A DNA stretch of 64,000 nucleotides from Rhodospirillaceae bacterium LM-1 (lineage in GTDB: Bacteria; Pseudomonadota; Alphaproteobacteria; Rhodospirillales; WMHbin7): the NCBI GenBank assembly GCA_902725215.1, contig CACUVI010000001.1, forward strand, positions 186,001 to 250,000. Reading direction: 5' to 3'. The notes beneath the pieces are model-generated. The model was given only the letters and a program-made list of their open reading frames with translations, had not been told where the DNA came from and did not search any database. Shown one piece after another: positions 26,243 to 33,626 of the stretch (position 1 is its first letter; each line of letters begins with the position of its first letter). A program made the translations under genes and the position numbers.

Positions 26243-26924
26243 AAATGGGGAGTTTTCACCCTCAGAAATTTACTTTTCTGACCTTTTCGAGGAATTTCTT
26301 AGAACGTCTATAAAAGGAACAAAACTTCCTAATTTTGAAGCTGTGTATCGAGAATTCCCTGCCCCTGTCGGCGTAGCTGATTTTGTTGGCGTTGTTTGCC
26401 CTAACTGGGCAAAAGTAAAAGGGAAAATTCTGAGAAAGTTAAATGGCTTGCCAAGAGGGCCTGTCGCAGAGCTGTTATCAAAGTTAAAAAATAAATCGGT
26501 TAGGACTAAAGGCTATTTAATAGAAACAAGTCATTATAGCAGGCAGGTAATAATTGGGGCATTGAATTCTCTTGAAAGAAGAGGTGTCGTGTCCCGGCAC
26601 TTGGACGATAGATATACTTTAAATAACATTTCGCCGCCAAAAGCAGATATAATTTTTTTTGAAATTAAAATTAGCAAGTGGAAAAGAGCTTTGTTTCAAG
26701 CTATTCAGGCTAAATCATATTCATCAAAGACGTATTGTGTGTTTCCGCATAATAAAAAACGTATTGTACTCGTAAACCAGGAGCATTTTCAGGTAAACAA
26801 TGTTGGGGTTCTTATATTCGATATTGAAAAATGGAAGCTTACTGAGGTGGTCCCTTCTCGTAAGGAAAACCCAAGAAGCCATTCACAATTTTATGACAGC
26901 ATTATCCGATTGGCCCTTGATTAA
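26214..26924 (+). CDS. Winged-helix protein with nuclease-like core, AT-rich cassette
   Basis: About 236 residues, two visible parts. A helix-turn-helix (about 80-130): NGLPRGPVAELLSKLKN, then HYSRQVIIGALNSLERRGVV and a YTLNNI wing. A C-terminal region with ADIIFFEIKISKWKRALFQA, then SYSSKTYCVFP: an acidic residue and ExK on adjacent strands, followed by a helix with QA. This recalls PD-(D/E)XK nuclease-fold proteins, but the assignment is tentative. The N-terminus has FPAPVGVADFVGVV. No ATG is available; GTG 26214 behind AGGA overlaps the previous gene by 29 bases, so the start is uncertain. It ends 11 bases before the convergent integrase. Confidence 0.65.
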   Translation: MTSELRLGYKNGEFSPSEIYFSDLFEEFLRTSIKGTKLPNFEAVYREFPAPVGVADFVGVVCPNWAKVKGKILRKLNGLPRGPVAELLSKLKNKSVRTKGYLIETSHYSRQVIIGALNSLERRGVVSRHLDDRYTLNNISPPKADIIFFEIKISKWKRALFQAIQAKSYSSKTYCVFPHNKKRIVLVNQEHFQVNNVGVLIFDIEKWKLTEVVPSRKENPRSHSQFYDSIIRLALD

Positions 26925-26935
26925 AAAAACGAGTT

Positions 26936-27919
26936 TCACCCCAACCGCTTCGCCAAATCCTCCGCCTTCAGGTGTGTATAGCGCTTGAGCATCTGAAGCG
27001 TTTTGTGGCCTGTGATGGCGGCGGCTTCCATCATGTTCAGGCCGCGCTCGAAGAAGCGGCTGGTGGCTTCGTGGCGCAGGTCGTGAAAGCGCAAATCCTC
27101 GATGCCAGCCGCCTTGGCCGCCTTGGCAAAGAAGTAGCTGGCCTGATCCCTGGTGATCGGAAACACGCGGCCCTTCAACTCGCGGGGCAGGGCTTCCAGC
27201 ACCTTCACCGCCTTGGTCGATAGCGGCACGTCGCGGGCCTCGCCGTTCTTGGTATCTTGCAGGCGGGCCACGCGCCTTCCCAACGACACATGCTCCCAAC
27301 GCAGGCCTAGCATCTCGCCCTGGCGCATGCCGGTTTCCAGGGCCAGTTGGGCCAGAGGCTTCATCCAGGGCGATTCCAACCCCTCCAGGGCAGTCATCAG
27401 CCTTGCTTCCTCGTCGTCCATCAAGCGCCGGTCACGGCCTCGACCGGGCGAGGGCAGGGTGATCTTGCGCACCGGGTTGTTCAGGCTCTCCAGCCCCCAT
27501 TCGCGGCTGGCGATGTTGAACAGGTGCGAGATCAGGTTGATGTTGTTCCTGACCGTGCTGGGGCTGGCCCCTTCGGCCAAGCGCTTGTCGCGCCAGGACG
27601 CCAGATCGGCCCCCCTGATCGAGGCCAGCGAGCGCAGCGCCAAATCATCCTTCTTCCATCTGGCGATCAGATAGCGTTCGCGGGCCGCCCCCTTCTTCTT
27701 GGGCGTCACCTCGCGCTCGTATCGCTCCAGGGCCTCGAACAGCGTGGTCTGTTCGGCCTCGCGCCCATCCACATAGACGTTGCGCGACATTTCGGATTCA
27801 GCGTCCCGCGCCCAGCGCTCGGCGGCGGCCTTGGTGTCGAAGGTTCGGGTGATCGTGGGGAAGCCGCGCCTGCGGATTTTGGCCTGCCAGCTATCGCCGC
27901 GCTTGATGAAGGTCGCCAT
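26936..27919 (-). CDS. Tyrosine recombinase / phage-type integrase
   Basis: A 327-residue integrase with an N-terminal arm/SAM-like core-binding domain (about 1-150) and a catalytic domain. The pentad is intact: Arg199 in ETGMRQGEMLGLRW, Lys224 in QDTKNGEARDVPL, His279 and Arg282 in FHDLRHEATS, His305 in ITGHKT, and nucleophile Tyr314 in KRYTHL. It should catalyse island excision and integration at the adjacent tRNA-Ser. Start ATG 27919 (MATFIKRGDSW) fits the family better than an 18-residue longer frame. Base composition is GC-rich like the host, unlike the neighbouring cassette. Confidence 0.93.
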   Translation of the reverse strand: MATFIKRGDSWQAKIRRRGFPTITRTFDTKAAAERWARDAESEMSRNVYVDGREAEQTTLFEALERYEREVTPKKKGAARERYLIARWKKDDLALRSLASIRGADLASWRDKRLAEGASPSTVRNNINLISHLFNIASREWGLESLNNPVRKITLPSPGRGRDRRLMDDEEARLMTALEGLESPWMKPLAQLALETGMRQGEMLGLRWEHVSLGRRVARLQDTKNGEARDVPLSTKAVKVLEALPRELKGRVFPITRDQASYFFAKAAKAAGIEDLRFHDLRHEATSRFFERGLNMMEAAAITGHKTLQMLKRYTHLKAEDLAKRLG

Positions 27920-28034
27920 TTGGGAACCCCTAGAATCGGTTCTGGACCGTTTCCAACTGTCCCAAAATGTCAAATTTCGGCCATTTCGGCTATACGAGGC
28001 CGCTGTGGATAACGCATATAACTTATTGAAATAT

Positions 28035-28124
28035 TGGCGGAAGGGGTGGGATTCGAACCCACGGTGGCATTGCTGCCACGCCGGTTTTCAAGACCGGTGC
28101 CTTAAACCGCTCGACCACCCTTCC
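28035..28124 (-). tRNA. tRNA-Ser (anticodon UGA)
   Basis: The reverse complement folds as a class II tRNA. Acceptor stem GGAAGGG pairs with CCCTTCC, a D-arm follows (GGTCGAGCGGTTTAAGGC), and the anticodon loop CTTGAAA carries TGA. A long variable arm (GTGGCAGCAATGCCAC) is followed by the T-arm GTGGGTTCGAATCCCAC. The discriminator G and an encoded CCA end at 28035. The 3' end faces the integrase gene, the usual arrangement when an element integrates into a tRNA and restores it. Confidence 0.95.
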
Positions 28125-28370
28125 ATTGCCAGCGAGCCGTTGATTTAGCGCAGCTTGTGGGCAATGTCCATGACTGGCCGTGCTTTTCAAAAAGTTGGCG
28201 TCGCAATCGCGGTTAACGGTTTCTTGATCTTCTATATTCTCTGGCGCGTCCTTTAGTGCTAAAGGTTGATGTGTCAATGCGCTCTTGCCCCCAAATATTG
28301 ACAACTGTCACAAATCTGTAATATTCAACATCCGCTTCAGGGTCTTTGGGGCTGAACACAGGGGACATCA

Positions 28371-29048
28371 TTGGGAAAAGCCCGAAATCTCATTCAATAC
28401 GCGGCCATGCCGTTTCGTATGGGCCGGGATGAAGCCGAGGTGCTGCTGGTGACCTCGCGCGAGACCAAGCGCTGGATTCTGCCTAAGGGCAACCCCGAGC
28501 GGAAGAAGAAATCCTATGAAGTAGCCGCTGCCGAAGCCTTCGAGGAAGCGGGATTGAAGGGCAAGGCCAGCGAAAAGCCCTTTTACACCTTCGATTCCGT
28601 CAAGCGGATGAAATCGGGGAAGATGGTGCCCTGCCGGGTGCGCGTCTTCTCGCTGGCGGTCAAAAAAGAATATGCGCGCTGGCCTGAGAAAGACGAGCGC
28701 GAGCGCGCCTGGATGAGTTTCGCCGAAGCGGCCAACAATGCGGGCGAGGCGGGGTTGGTGCTGTTGTTTCTGGAATTGGCGGCCGACCCGGATCTGGCGC
28801 TTGAGAAAATCAAGCCGCATTTGACGGCAGGCAAGCCCAAATCCAAAGGCAAGAAGCCGCCTAAGGGCAAGCCGAAACTGAAGGTTAAGGCCAAAGCCAA
28901 AGCCAAAGCCAAGCCGAAACTGAAGGTTAAGGCAAAAACCAAGCCGAAGTTGAAGGTTAAGGCCAAATTGAAGGTCAAATCCAAGCTGAAGCCGAAATCA
29001 AAAACCAAAACTAAAGCGAAAACTAAAGCGAAAAAAGGTGCCGCATGA
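28371..29048 (+). CDS. Nudix hydrolase with Lys-rich repetitive tail
   Basis: A 225-residue protein: a Nudix domain (about 8-150) and a tail of about 70 residues made almost only of Lys, Ala, Pro, Leu and Thr. The Nudix box runs from G40 to L62 with the metal-binding E55, E58 and E59 present, but the first consensus Glu is Lys46 and the consensus Arg is Ala54. The N-terminus (RNLIQYAAMPFRM) and ILPKGNPE resemble the DIPP group acting on diphosphoinositol or dinucleotide polyphosphates. The start is TTG 28371, 5 bases after GGGGAC, since the first ATG would cut the first strand. Its stop overlaps the DUF47 start (ATGA), linking it to phosphate uptake. Confidence 0.82.
   Translation: MGKARNLIQYAAMPFRMGRDEAEVLLVTSRETKRWILPKGNPERKKKSYEVAAAEAFEEAGLKGKASEKPFYTFDSVKRMKSGKMVPCRVRVFSLAVKKEYARWPEKDERERAWMSFAEAANNAGEAGLVLLFLELAADPDLALEKIKPHLTAGKPKSKGKKPPKGKPKLKVKAKAKAKAKPKLKVKAKTKPKLKVKAKLKVKSKLKPKSKTKTKAKTKAKKGAA
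28830..29036 (+). repeat. Low-complexity Lys-codon repeat region
   Basis: Degenerate tandem units of the type AAG-CCG-AAA-CTG-AAG-GTT-AAG-GCC-AAA encode the Lys-rich tail (KPKLKVKAK-like). Units differ in length and order, consistent with slippage and recombination within a coding repeat. The tail length is therefore likely to vary between strains. Confidence 0.8.
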
Positions 29049-29689
29049 TGCGCTTCATCCGTTATCTAATGCCCAAGGAAGAGCGCTTTATCGACTATTT
29101 CTCGGCCCATGCCGGTTGCATCGTAACGGCGTCGGTGGCGTTGCGCGCCATGATGCGCGCCGAAACGGCCGAGGAGCGGGAAAAACATTTCAAGGATGTT
29201 TGCCGCATCGAAGGCGAAGCCGACATGATCGCGCGCGAAACCATGAAGGCCTTGCATCGCGCTTTCATCACCCCGTTCGACCGTTCGGACATCCACGCTT
29301 TGTCCACGGCTTTGGACGATGCCGTGGATCTGATCGAGGAAGTGGCGCAGCACTCCGTCTTGTACCGCGTGGTCAATTTCAGCCCGGTCATGTTGGAGCT
29401 GGGAACCATGATCGAGGATGGCGCGCGCCTTTTAACCGAAGCCATTCCCATGCTGTCCAACATTTCGCGCAACGCCGAGCGCATCAATGCCCTGTGCGAG
29501 CGCATCGGCAAAATCGAAAGCGAGGCCGACCGCGTCTTGCGCCGCGCCATGTCCGATCTGATTGCCCAAGACCCGCCGCCGATCGAGTTTCTGGGACGCA
29601 AGGAAGTTTATGAGCTTCTGGAGACCGTGACCGATCGTTGCGACGATGTGTCCGATCTCATCGAAGGCATTCTGCTCGATCACGTTTAG
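29045..29689 (+). CDS. DUF47 / PhoU-like phosphate transport regulator
   Basis: A 214-residue all-helical cytosolic protein of the DUF47 family (Pit accessory protein, PhoU-like). Two PhoU-like repeats are visible, each with an acidic metal-cluster motif: CRIEGEADMIARETMKAL and IGKIESEADRVLRRAMSD. Such proteins sit beside Pit transporters and are thought to modulate phosphate uptake. The start overlaps the Nudix stop by four bases; the pit gene begins 38 bases downstream. Confidence 0.9.
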   Translation: MMRFIRYLMPKEERFIDYFSAHAGCIVTASVALRAMMRAETAEEREKHFKDVCRIEGEADMIARETMKALHRAFITPFDRSDIHALSTALDDAVDLIEEVAQHSVLYRVVNFSPVMLELGTMIEDGARLLTEAIPMLSNISRNAERINALCERIGKIESEADRVLRRAMSDLIAQDPPPIEFLGRKEVYELLETVTDRCDDVSDLIEGILLDHV

Positions 29690-29727
29690 GCTTTTCATTC
29701 CTTTCCGCCCCGAAAGCCCTGTCTGCA

Positions 29728-30735
29728 ATGGACGCCCTTACGCTTAGCATCCCCGCCCTGGCGGGCATCATCCTGATCGCGCTGGCCTTCGACTTCATCA
29801 ACGGTCTGCACGATGCGGCCAATTCGATCGCCACCGTGGTGTCCACCAGGGTTTTGCCCCCCAAATGGGCCGTCGCCTGGGCGGCTTTCTTCAATTTCAT
29901 CGCCTTCATGTTCTTTGGCCTGCACGTCGCCCAGACGGTCGGCACCGGCATCGTCTCGCCTAGCGTGATCGATCCCATCGTGATCCTGACGGCCCTTCTT
30001 GGGGCCATTTTCTGGAATCTGTTCACTTGGTGGCTGGGTTTTCCCTCCTCCAGTTCGCACGCCTTGATCGGCGGCATTGCAGGTGCTGGTCTGTCCAAGG
30101 CGGGGACCGACGCCATCGTCTTGACGGGATTTACGAAAACCGGCGTCGCCATTGTGCTGTCGCCGGTGGTGGGATTTGCTCTGGCCTTGGTGCTGATCAT
30201 TATCGTTTCCTGGATTTGCCGCAAAATGGTGCCGACCCAGGTCGATCGCAAATTCAGATTGTTTCAGTTGGTGTCCGCCGCCTTCTATTCGCTGGGTCAT
30301 GGCGGCAACGACGCGCAGAAAACCATGGGCATCATCGCCGTTCTGCTGTTCACCCAAGGCCATTTGGGTGACAGTTTCTACGTTCCCTTTTGGGTGATCA
30401 TTTCCGCGCAACTGGCGATGGGGCTTGGCACGCTGATGGGCGGTTGGCGGATCGTGAAGACCCTGGGGTCGCGCATTACCGATCTGAAACCCTATCAGGG
30501 ATTTTGCGCCGAAACGGCGGGGGCCATGACTTTGTTCGGCGCCACTTGGTTGGGCATTCCCGTTTCCACCACGCACACGATCACCGGGGCCATCGTGGGC
30601 GTGGGATCGGCCAAGCGAACCTCGGCCGTGCGCTGGTCCTTGGCCGCCAACATCGTCTGGGCCTGGATATTCACCATTCCGGCGGCGGGCGGCGTCGCTT
30701 ATGGCCTCTATGCACTGACCCACGCTTTCAATTAG
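29728..30735 (+). CDS. pit: Inorganic phosphate transporter, Pit family
   Basis: A 335-residue membrane protein with about ten helices and the inverted-repeat signature motifs of Pit/PiT carriers: FDFINGLHDAANSIATV and GFPSSSSHALIGG in the first half, GHGGNDAQKTMG and GIPVSTTHTITG in the second. It imports phosphate or metal-phosphate by proton symport. Start ATG 29728 was chosen for the family-like N-terminus; the Shine-Dalgarno is weak. Co-transcription with DUF47 and the Nudix gene is likely, and it ends nine bases before the YdcF-like gene. Confidence 0.93.
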   Translation: MDALTLSIPALAGIILIALAFDFINGLHDAANSIATVVSTRVLPPKWAVAWAAFFNFIAFMFFGLHVAQTVGTGIVSPSVIDPIVILTALLGAIFWNLFTWWLGFPSSSSHALIGGIAGAGLSKAGTDAIVLTGFTKTGVAIVLSPVVGFALALVLIIIVSWICRKMVPTQVDRKFRLFQLVSAAFYSLGHGGNDAQKTMGIIAVLLFTQGHLGDSFYVPFWVIISAQLAMGLGTLMGGWRIVKTLGSRITDLKPYQGFCAETAGAMTLFGATWLGIPVSTTHTITGAIVGVGSAKRTSAVRWSLAANIVWAWIFTIPAAGGVAYGLYALTHAFN

Positions 30736-30744
30736 TCTGTGGGG

Positions 30745-31536
30745 ATGGATTTCATCCTTTCCAAGATTTTGTGGCTGGCGGTCAATCCGGGCAATCTGCT
30801 TTTGATCGTGCTAACGCTGTCCCTGCCGCTGCTTTACCGGCGCAAGGGCGTCGTTCTGGGTCGGCGTTTGGTGGTCGGCGTCACGCTTTTTCTGCTGATC
30901 TTCGCCATTCTTCCCGTGGGACGCTGGCTGATCGTGCCCTTGGAGGCGCGCTTTCCGGCCAAGCCTGCGCCGGAACGGGTGGATGGCATCGTCGTTCTGG
31001 GCGGTTTTGTCGATACCGTCCTTAGCCGGAAGACGGGCAGGGTTGAAGTGGGCGGCGCGGTCGAGCGTTTGTTCGCCATGATCGAACTGGCCAACCGCCA
31101 TCCACAGGCCAAGATCGTTTTTTCGGGCGGATCGGGCAGCGTGCTTTATCCCGAAGCCAAGGAAGCGCCGCTGGTCAAGCAACTGCTGCAAGAGATCGGT
31201 TTCGACGCCAGTCGGGCGATCTTCGAGGACCGCTCGCGCAACACCTATGAAAACGCCATCTATTCGAAAGAGTTGGGGCAGCCGCAGGCGGGCGAAAATT
31301 GGCTGTTGGTGACTTCGGCTGCGCATATGCCCAGGGCCGTCGGCTGTTTCAGGCGCCAAGGCTGGAACGTTTCAGCTTGGCCGGTCGATTATATCACCGA
31401 CGGCAATCCGCAACTGGACCTGGGCTTCAACTTGGCGGGAAAGTTGGGACTTTTCGGCGCGGCGATCCATGAATGGCTTGGCCTGATTTCCTATGCCGCC
31501 ATGGATCGGACCAACCAACTCTTTCCCGCCCCTTGA
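30745..31536 (+). CDS. YdcF/ElyC-family membrane protein (DUF218)
   Basis: A 263-residue protein with two N-terminal transmembrane helices (LWLAVNPGNLLLIVLTLSLP and VVGVTLFLLIFAILPVG), then a soluble DUF218 domain. The soluble domain has GIVVLGG near residue 83, IVFSGGSGS in the middle, EDRSRNTYENA, and LLVTSAAHMPRA. ElyC-type members take part in envelope or peptidoglycan lipid-carrier metabolism; the exact reaction is not known. ATG 30745 is used; a GTG six bases earlier is possible. Neither start has a clear Shine-Dalgarno. It leads into a run of envelope genes. Confidence 0.82.
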   Translation: MDFILSKILWLAVNPGNLLLIVLTLSLPLLYRRKGVVLGRRLVVGVTLFLLIFAILPVGRWLIVPLEARFPAKPAPERVDGIVVLGGFVDTVLSRKTGRVEVGGAVERLFAMIELANRHPQAKIVFSGGSGSVLYPEAKEAPLVKQLLQEIGFDASRAIFEDRSRNTYENAIYSKELGQPQAGENWLLVTSAAHMPRAVGCFRRQGWNVSAWPVDYITDGNPQLDLGFNLAGKLGLFGAAIHEWLGLISYAAMDRTNQLFPAP

Positions 31537-31590
31537 GGGCAGGCGCTTTTTCTGCCAAAAGGGCGGGTCTCGTACAAACAGGTGTGTCCC

Positions 31591-32619
31591 ATGCGCAAGG
31601 CTTCGGCTGCTTTCCTGCTTCTCGCCCTTTTGTCCGCCTGCGCGGCTCCGACCTCGACGGAACCCGGCAAGGAAGGCGCGCCAGCCACGCCAGGGCAGGC
31701 CGACTCCCAAGCGCCCAAGCTGGAATTCCAGCTCTGGCTGGCCGATTTCAGGAAACAGGCCAAGACGTCGGGCATTTCCGAGGAAACGCTGGTTGCAGCG
31801 CTGGATGGCATCGCGCCGATCCCAAGGGTGATCGAACTTGATCGGGCGCAGCCGGAATTCAAGCTGACCTTCAGGAAATACATGGATCGCGTGGTGCCTC
31901 TCTCCAGGGTCGAGAAGGGCAGGCGTCTGATGAAAACCCATGCAGCACTGTTGAAGGACATCAGCGCGAAACATGGCGTTCCGGCGCGCTTCATCGTCGC
32001 CTTGTGGGGCGTCGAGACCGATTTTGGGCGCGTTTCCGGCGGCTTTCCAGTTATCCCGGCTCTGGCGACGTTGGCCCATGAGGGGCGGCGCGCCGCCTTC
32101 TTCAGGGGCGAGTTGCTGGACGCCCTGCGCATCTTGAATCAGGGCCATATAACGCCATCCGCCATGAGCGGTTCATGGGCAGGCGCCATGGGGCAGGTGC
32201 AGTTCATGCCGTCCAGTTTCCTGAAATTCGCCGTTGACGAGGATGGCGACGGCAAGCGCGATATTTGGGGCAGCACGCCCGACGCCCTGGCCAGCGCCGC
32301 CAACTACCTGTCCAAATCGGGATGGCGCGACGATATCGGTTGGGGCCGGGCCGTTGGCCTTCCCGCCGAGTTCGATTCGGCCCTGATCGGTCTTGAGACT
32401 CGCAAGACGTTGGAGGAGTGGAGCGAACTTGGCGTTGCCTCCAAGGACGGCCAGCCCTTGCCCAAGCGCGCCATCACGGCCTCTTTGGTTCGCCCAGAAA
32501 CCGGCGGCGAGGATATTTTCCTTGTGTATGATAATTATCGCGTCATCATGAAGTGGAACCGTTCCCATTTCTTCGCAACCGCCGTTGGGCATCTTGCCGA
32601 TCGCATCGGCTCGCCCTAA
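31591..32619 (+). CDS. Lytic murein transglycosylase, MltB-like lipoprotein
   Basis: A 342-residue lipoprotein: signal peptide with lipobox LLSAC (Cys at about residue 17), a Pro/Thr/Gly linker, then an SLT-type catalytic domain of the MltB family. Catalytic Glu is in IVALWGVETDFGR, followed by SGSWAGAMGQVQFMPSSFLK and DGDGKRDIWGSTPDALASAA. It cleaves peptidoglycan glycan strands to 1,6-anhydro products in the periplasm. ATG 31591 follows AGGTGTG; a GTG nine bases upstream is less likely. Confidence 0.9.
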   Translation: MRKASAAFLLLALLSACAAPTSTEPGKEGAPATPGQADSQAPKLEFQLWLADFRKQAKTSGISEETLVAALDGIAPIPRVIELDRAQPEFKLTFRKYMDRVVPLSRVEKGRRLMKTHAALLKDISAKHGVPARFIVALWGVETDFGRVSGGFPVIPALATLAHEGRRAAFFRGELLDALRILNQGHITPSAMSGSWAGAMGQVQFMPSSFLKFAVDEDGDGKRDIWGSTPDALASAANYLSKSGWRDDIGWGRAVGLPAEFDSALIGLETRKTLEEWSELGVASKDGQPLPKRAITASLVRPETGGEDIFLVYDNYRVIMKWNRSHFFATAVGHLADRIGSP

Positions 32620-32660
32620 TATACAAGCCCTATTGGCTGGCGGGACCGGCTTAACTAACT

Positions 32661-33626
32661 ATGGTGGCGATTCCTTTGCTGAAGATGATGAACAACAGGC
32701 ATGCCGCCCTGTTGCTGGGGCTGGTTCTGGCGCTTGGCGGCTGCGCCGAGATGCGTCTGGCGACCCATGCGACCAAGCTGGGCAATGACCCCAGCGCCCT
32801 GCCGGGGACATACAAGGTTGGCAATCCCTATCAGATTAATGGAGTCTGGTATTATCCGGCCGAGGATTTCGATTACGACGAAACCGGCATCGCATCCTGG
32901 TATGGCCCGGGCTTTCACGCCAAGACGACGGCCAATGGCGAAACTTTCGACCAGAACGACGTGACGGCGGCGCATCGCACGCTGCCCATGCCCAGTCTTG
33001 TGCGGGTGACCAACCTGGACAATGGGCGCGTATTGACGGTTCGGGTCAATGACCGCGGCCCCTATGCGCAAGGGCGCATTCTGGATTTGTCGCGCCGCTC
33101 GGCGCAGCTTCTGGGATTCGAGGGTAAGGGCACGGCGCGCGTGCGCGTGCAAATCCTGCCCGAGGAAAGCCGCCAACTGGCTGCCGCCTATGCGGGGCAG
33201 ACTGCCAATAGCAAGAAAGAAGCGGCGCCGCAGGTGGCTGCTGCTCCGCGTGAAACCGTGACAGCTCAGACGTTGGAGGGGGCGCCAACGCCTGCCAAGC
33301 CCTCGTCACCCACACCTCCATCCAGGCTCAACCAAGCCGCTTCGGCGCCGATCAGCGATCTGAAATCCCAGCCCGTGCAGCAAGTGTCGCCGCGCTCGAC
33401 CAACATGTTCATTCAGGCCGGCTCCTTTGCCCGCTACGACAATGCGCAAAGATTGTCGGCTCGTCTGTCGTCGCTGGGACAAGCCAGCATCACCCAGGTC
33501 AATATCGGCGCGCAGCCGATGTTCCGCGTGCGCCTTGGCCCCATCGCCAGCCTGGACGAGGCCGACCGCATGCTCGATCAAATCGTGCGCTCGGGCGCGC
33601 CCGACGCCAAACTGATCGTCGATTGA
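32661..33626 (+). CDS. rlpA: RlpA-type septal-ring lytic transglycosylase with SPOR domain
   Basis: A 321-residue lipoprotein. Lipobox LALGGC follows a hydrophobic segment, then a double-psi beta-barrel (about 75-170: IASWYGPGFHAKTTANGETF, VRVNDRGPYAQGRILDLS) with the catalytic Asp in NDRGPY. A Pro/Ala-rich linker follows, then a C-terminal SPOR domain (FIQAGSFARYDNAQRLSARL) that binds denuded glycan at the septum. The first ATG (32661) is used; ATG 32685 is an alternative nearer the signal peptide. The stop overlaps the DacA-like start by one base. Confidence 0.92.
   Translation: MVAIPLLKMMNNRHAALLLGLVLALGGCAEMRLATHATKLGNDPSALPGTYKVGNPYQINGVWYYPAEDFDYDETGIASWYGPGFHAKTTANGETFDQNDVTAAHRTLPMPSLVRVTNLDNGRVLTVRVNDRGPYAQGRILDLSRRSAQLLGFEGKGTARVRVQILPEESRQLAAAYAGQTANSKKEAAPQVAAAPRETVTAQTLEGAPTPAKPSSPTPPSRLNQAASAPISDLKSQPVQQVSPRSTNMFIQAGSFARYDNAQRLSARLSSLGQASITQVNIGAQPMFRVRLGPIASLDEADRMLDQIVRSGAPDAKLIVD

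Larger units (their letters stand above)
22566..28034. mobile_element. Putative integrated genomic island at tRNA-Ser(UGA)
   Basis: Bounded on the right by the 3' end of a tRNA-Ser gene with the tyrosine integrase next to it in the usual orientation, and on the left by an IS481-type transposase remnant abutting the DUF2330 stop. Between lie a small Cys-rich protein, a TumE/HTH toxin-antitoxin pair, a mobilisation-like gene fragment and an AT-rich three-gene cassette. The mixed base composition fits a mosaic acquired element. I could not find a clear direct repeat of the tRNA 3' end on the left, so the exact left end is uncertain. Confidence 0.65.

Noticed and set aside
28023-28304. 93-codon minus-strand open frame over the tRNA-Ser gene
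   Set aside because: It reads through the tRNA and has no protein-like character.
28830-29036. Short repeated units that might be a CRISPR array
   Set aside because: Units are in frame, have no constant spacer length, and encode a Lys-rich protein tail. No CRISPR array or cas gene is visible in the window.
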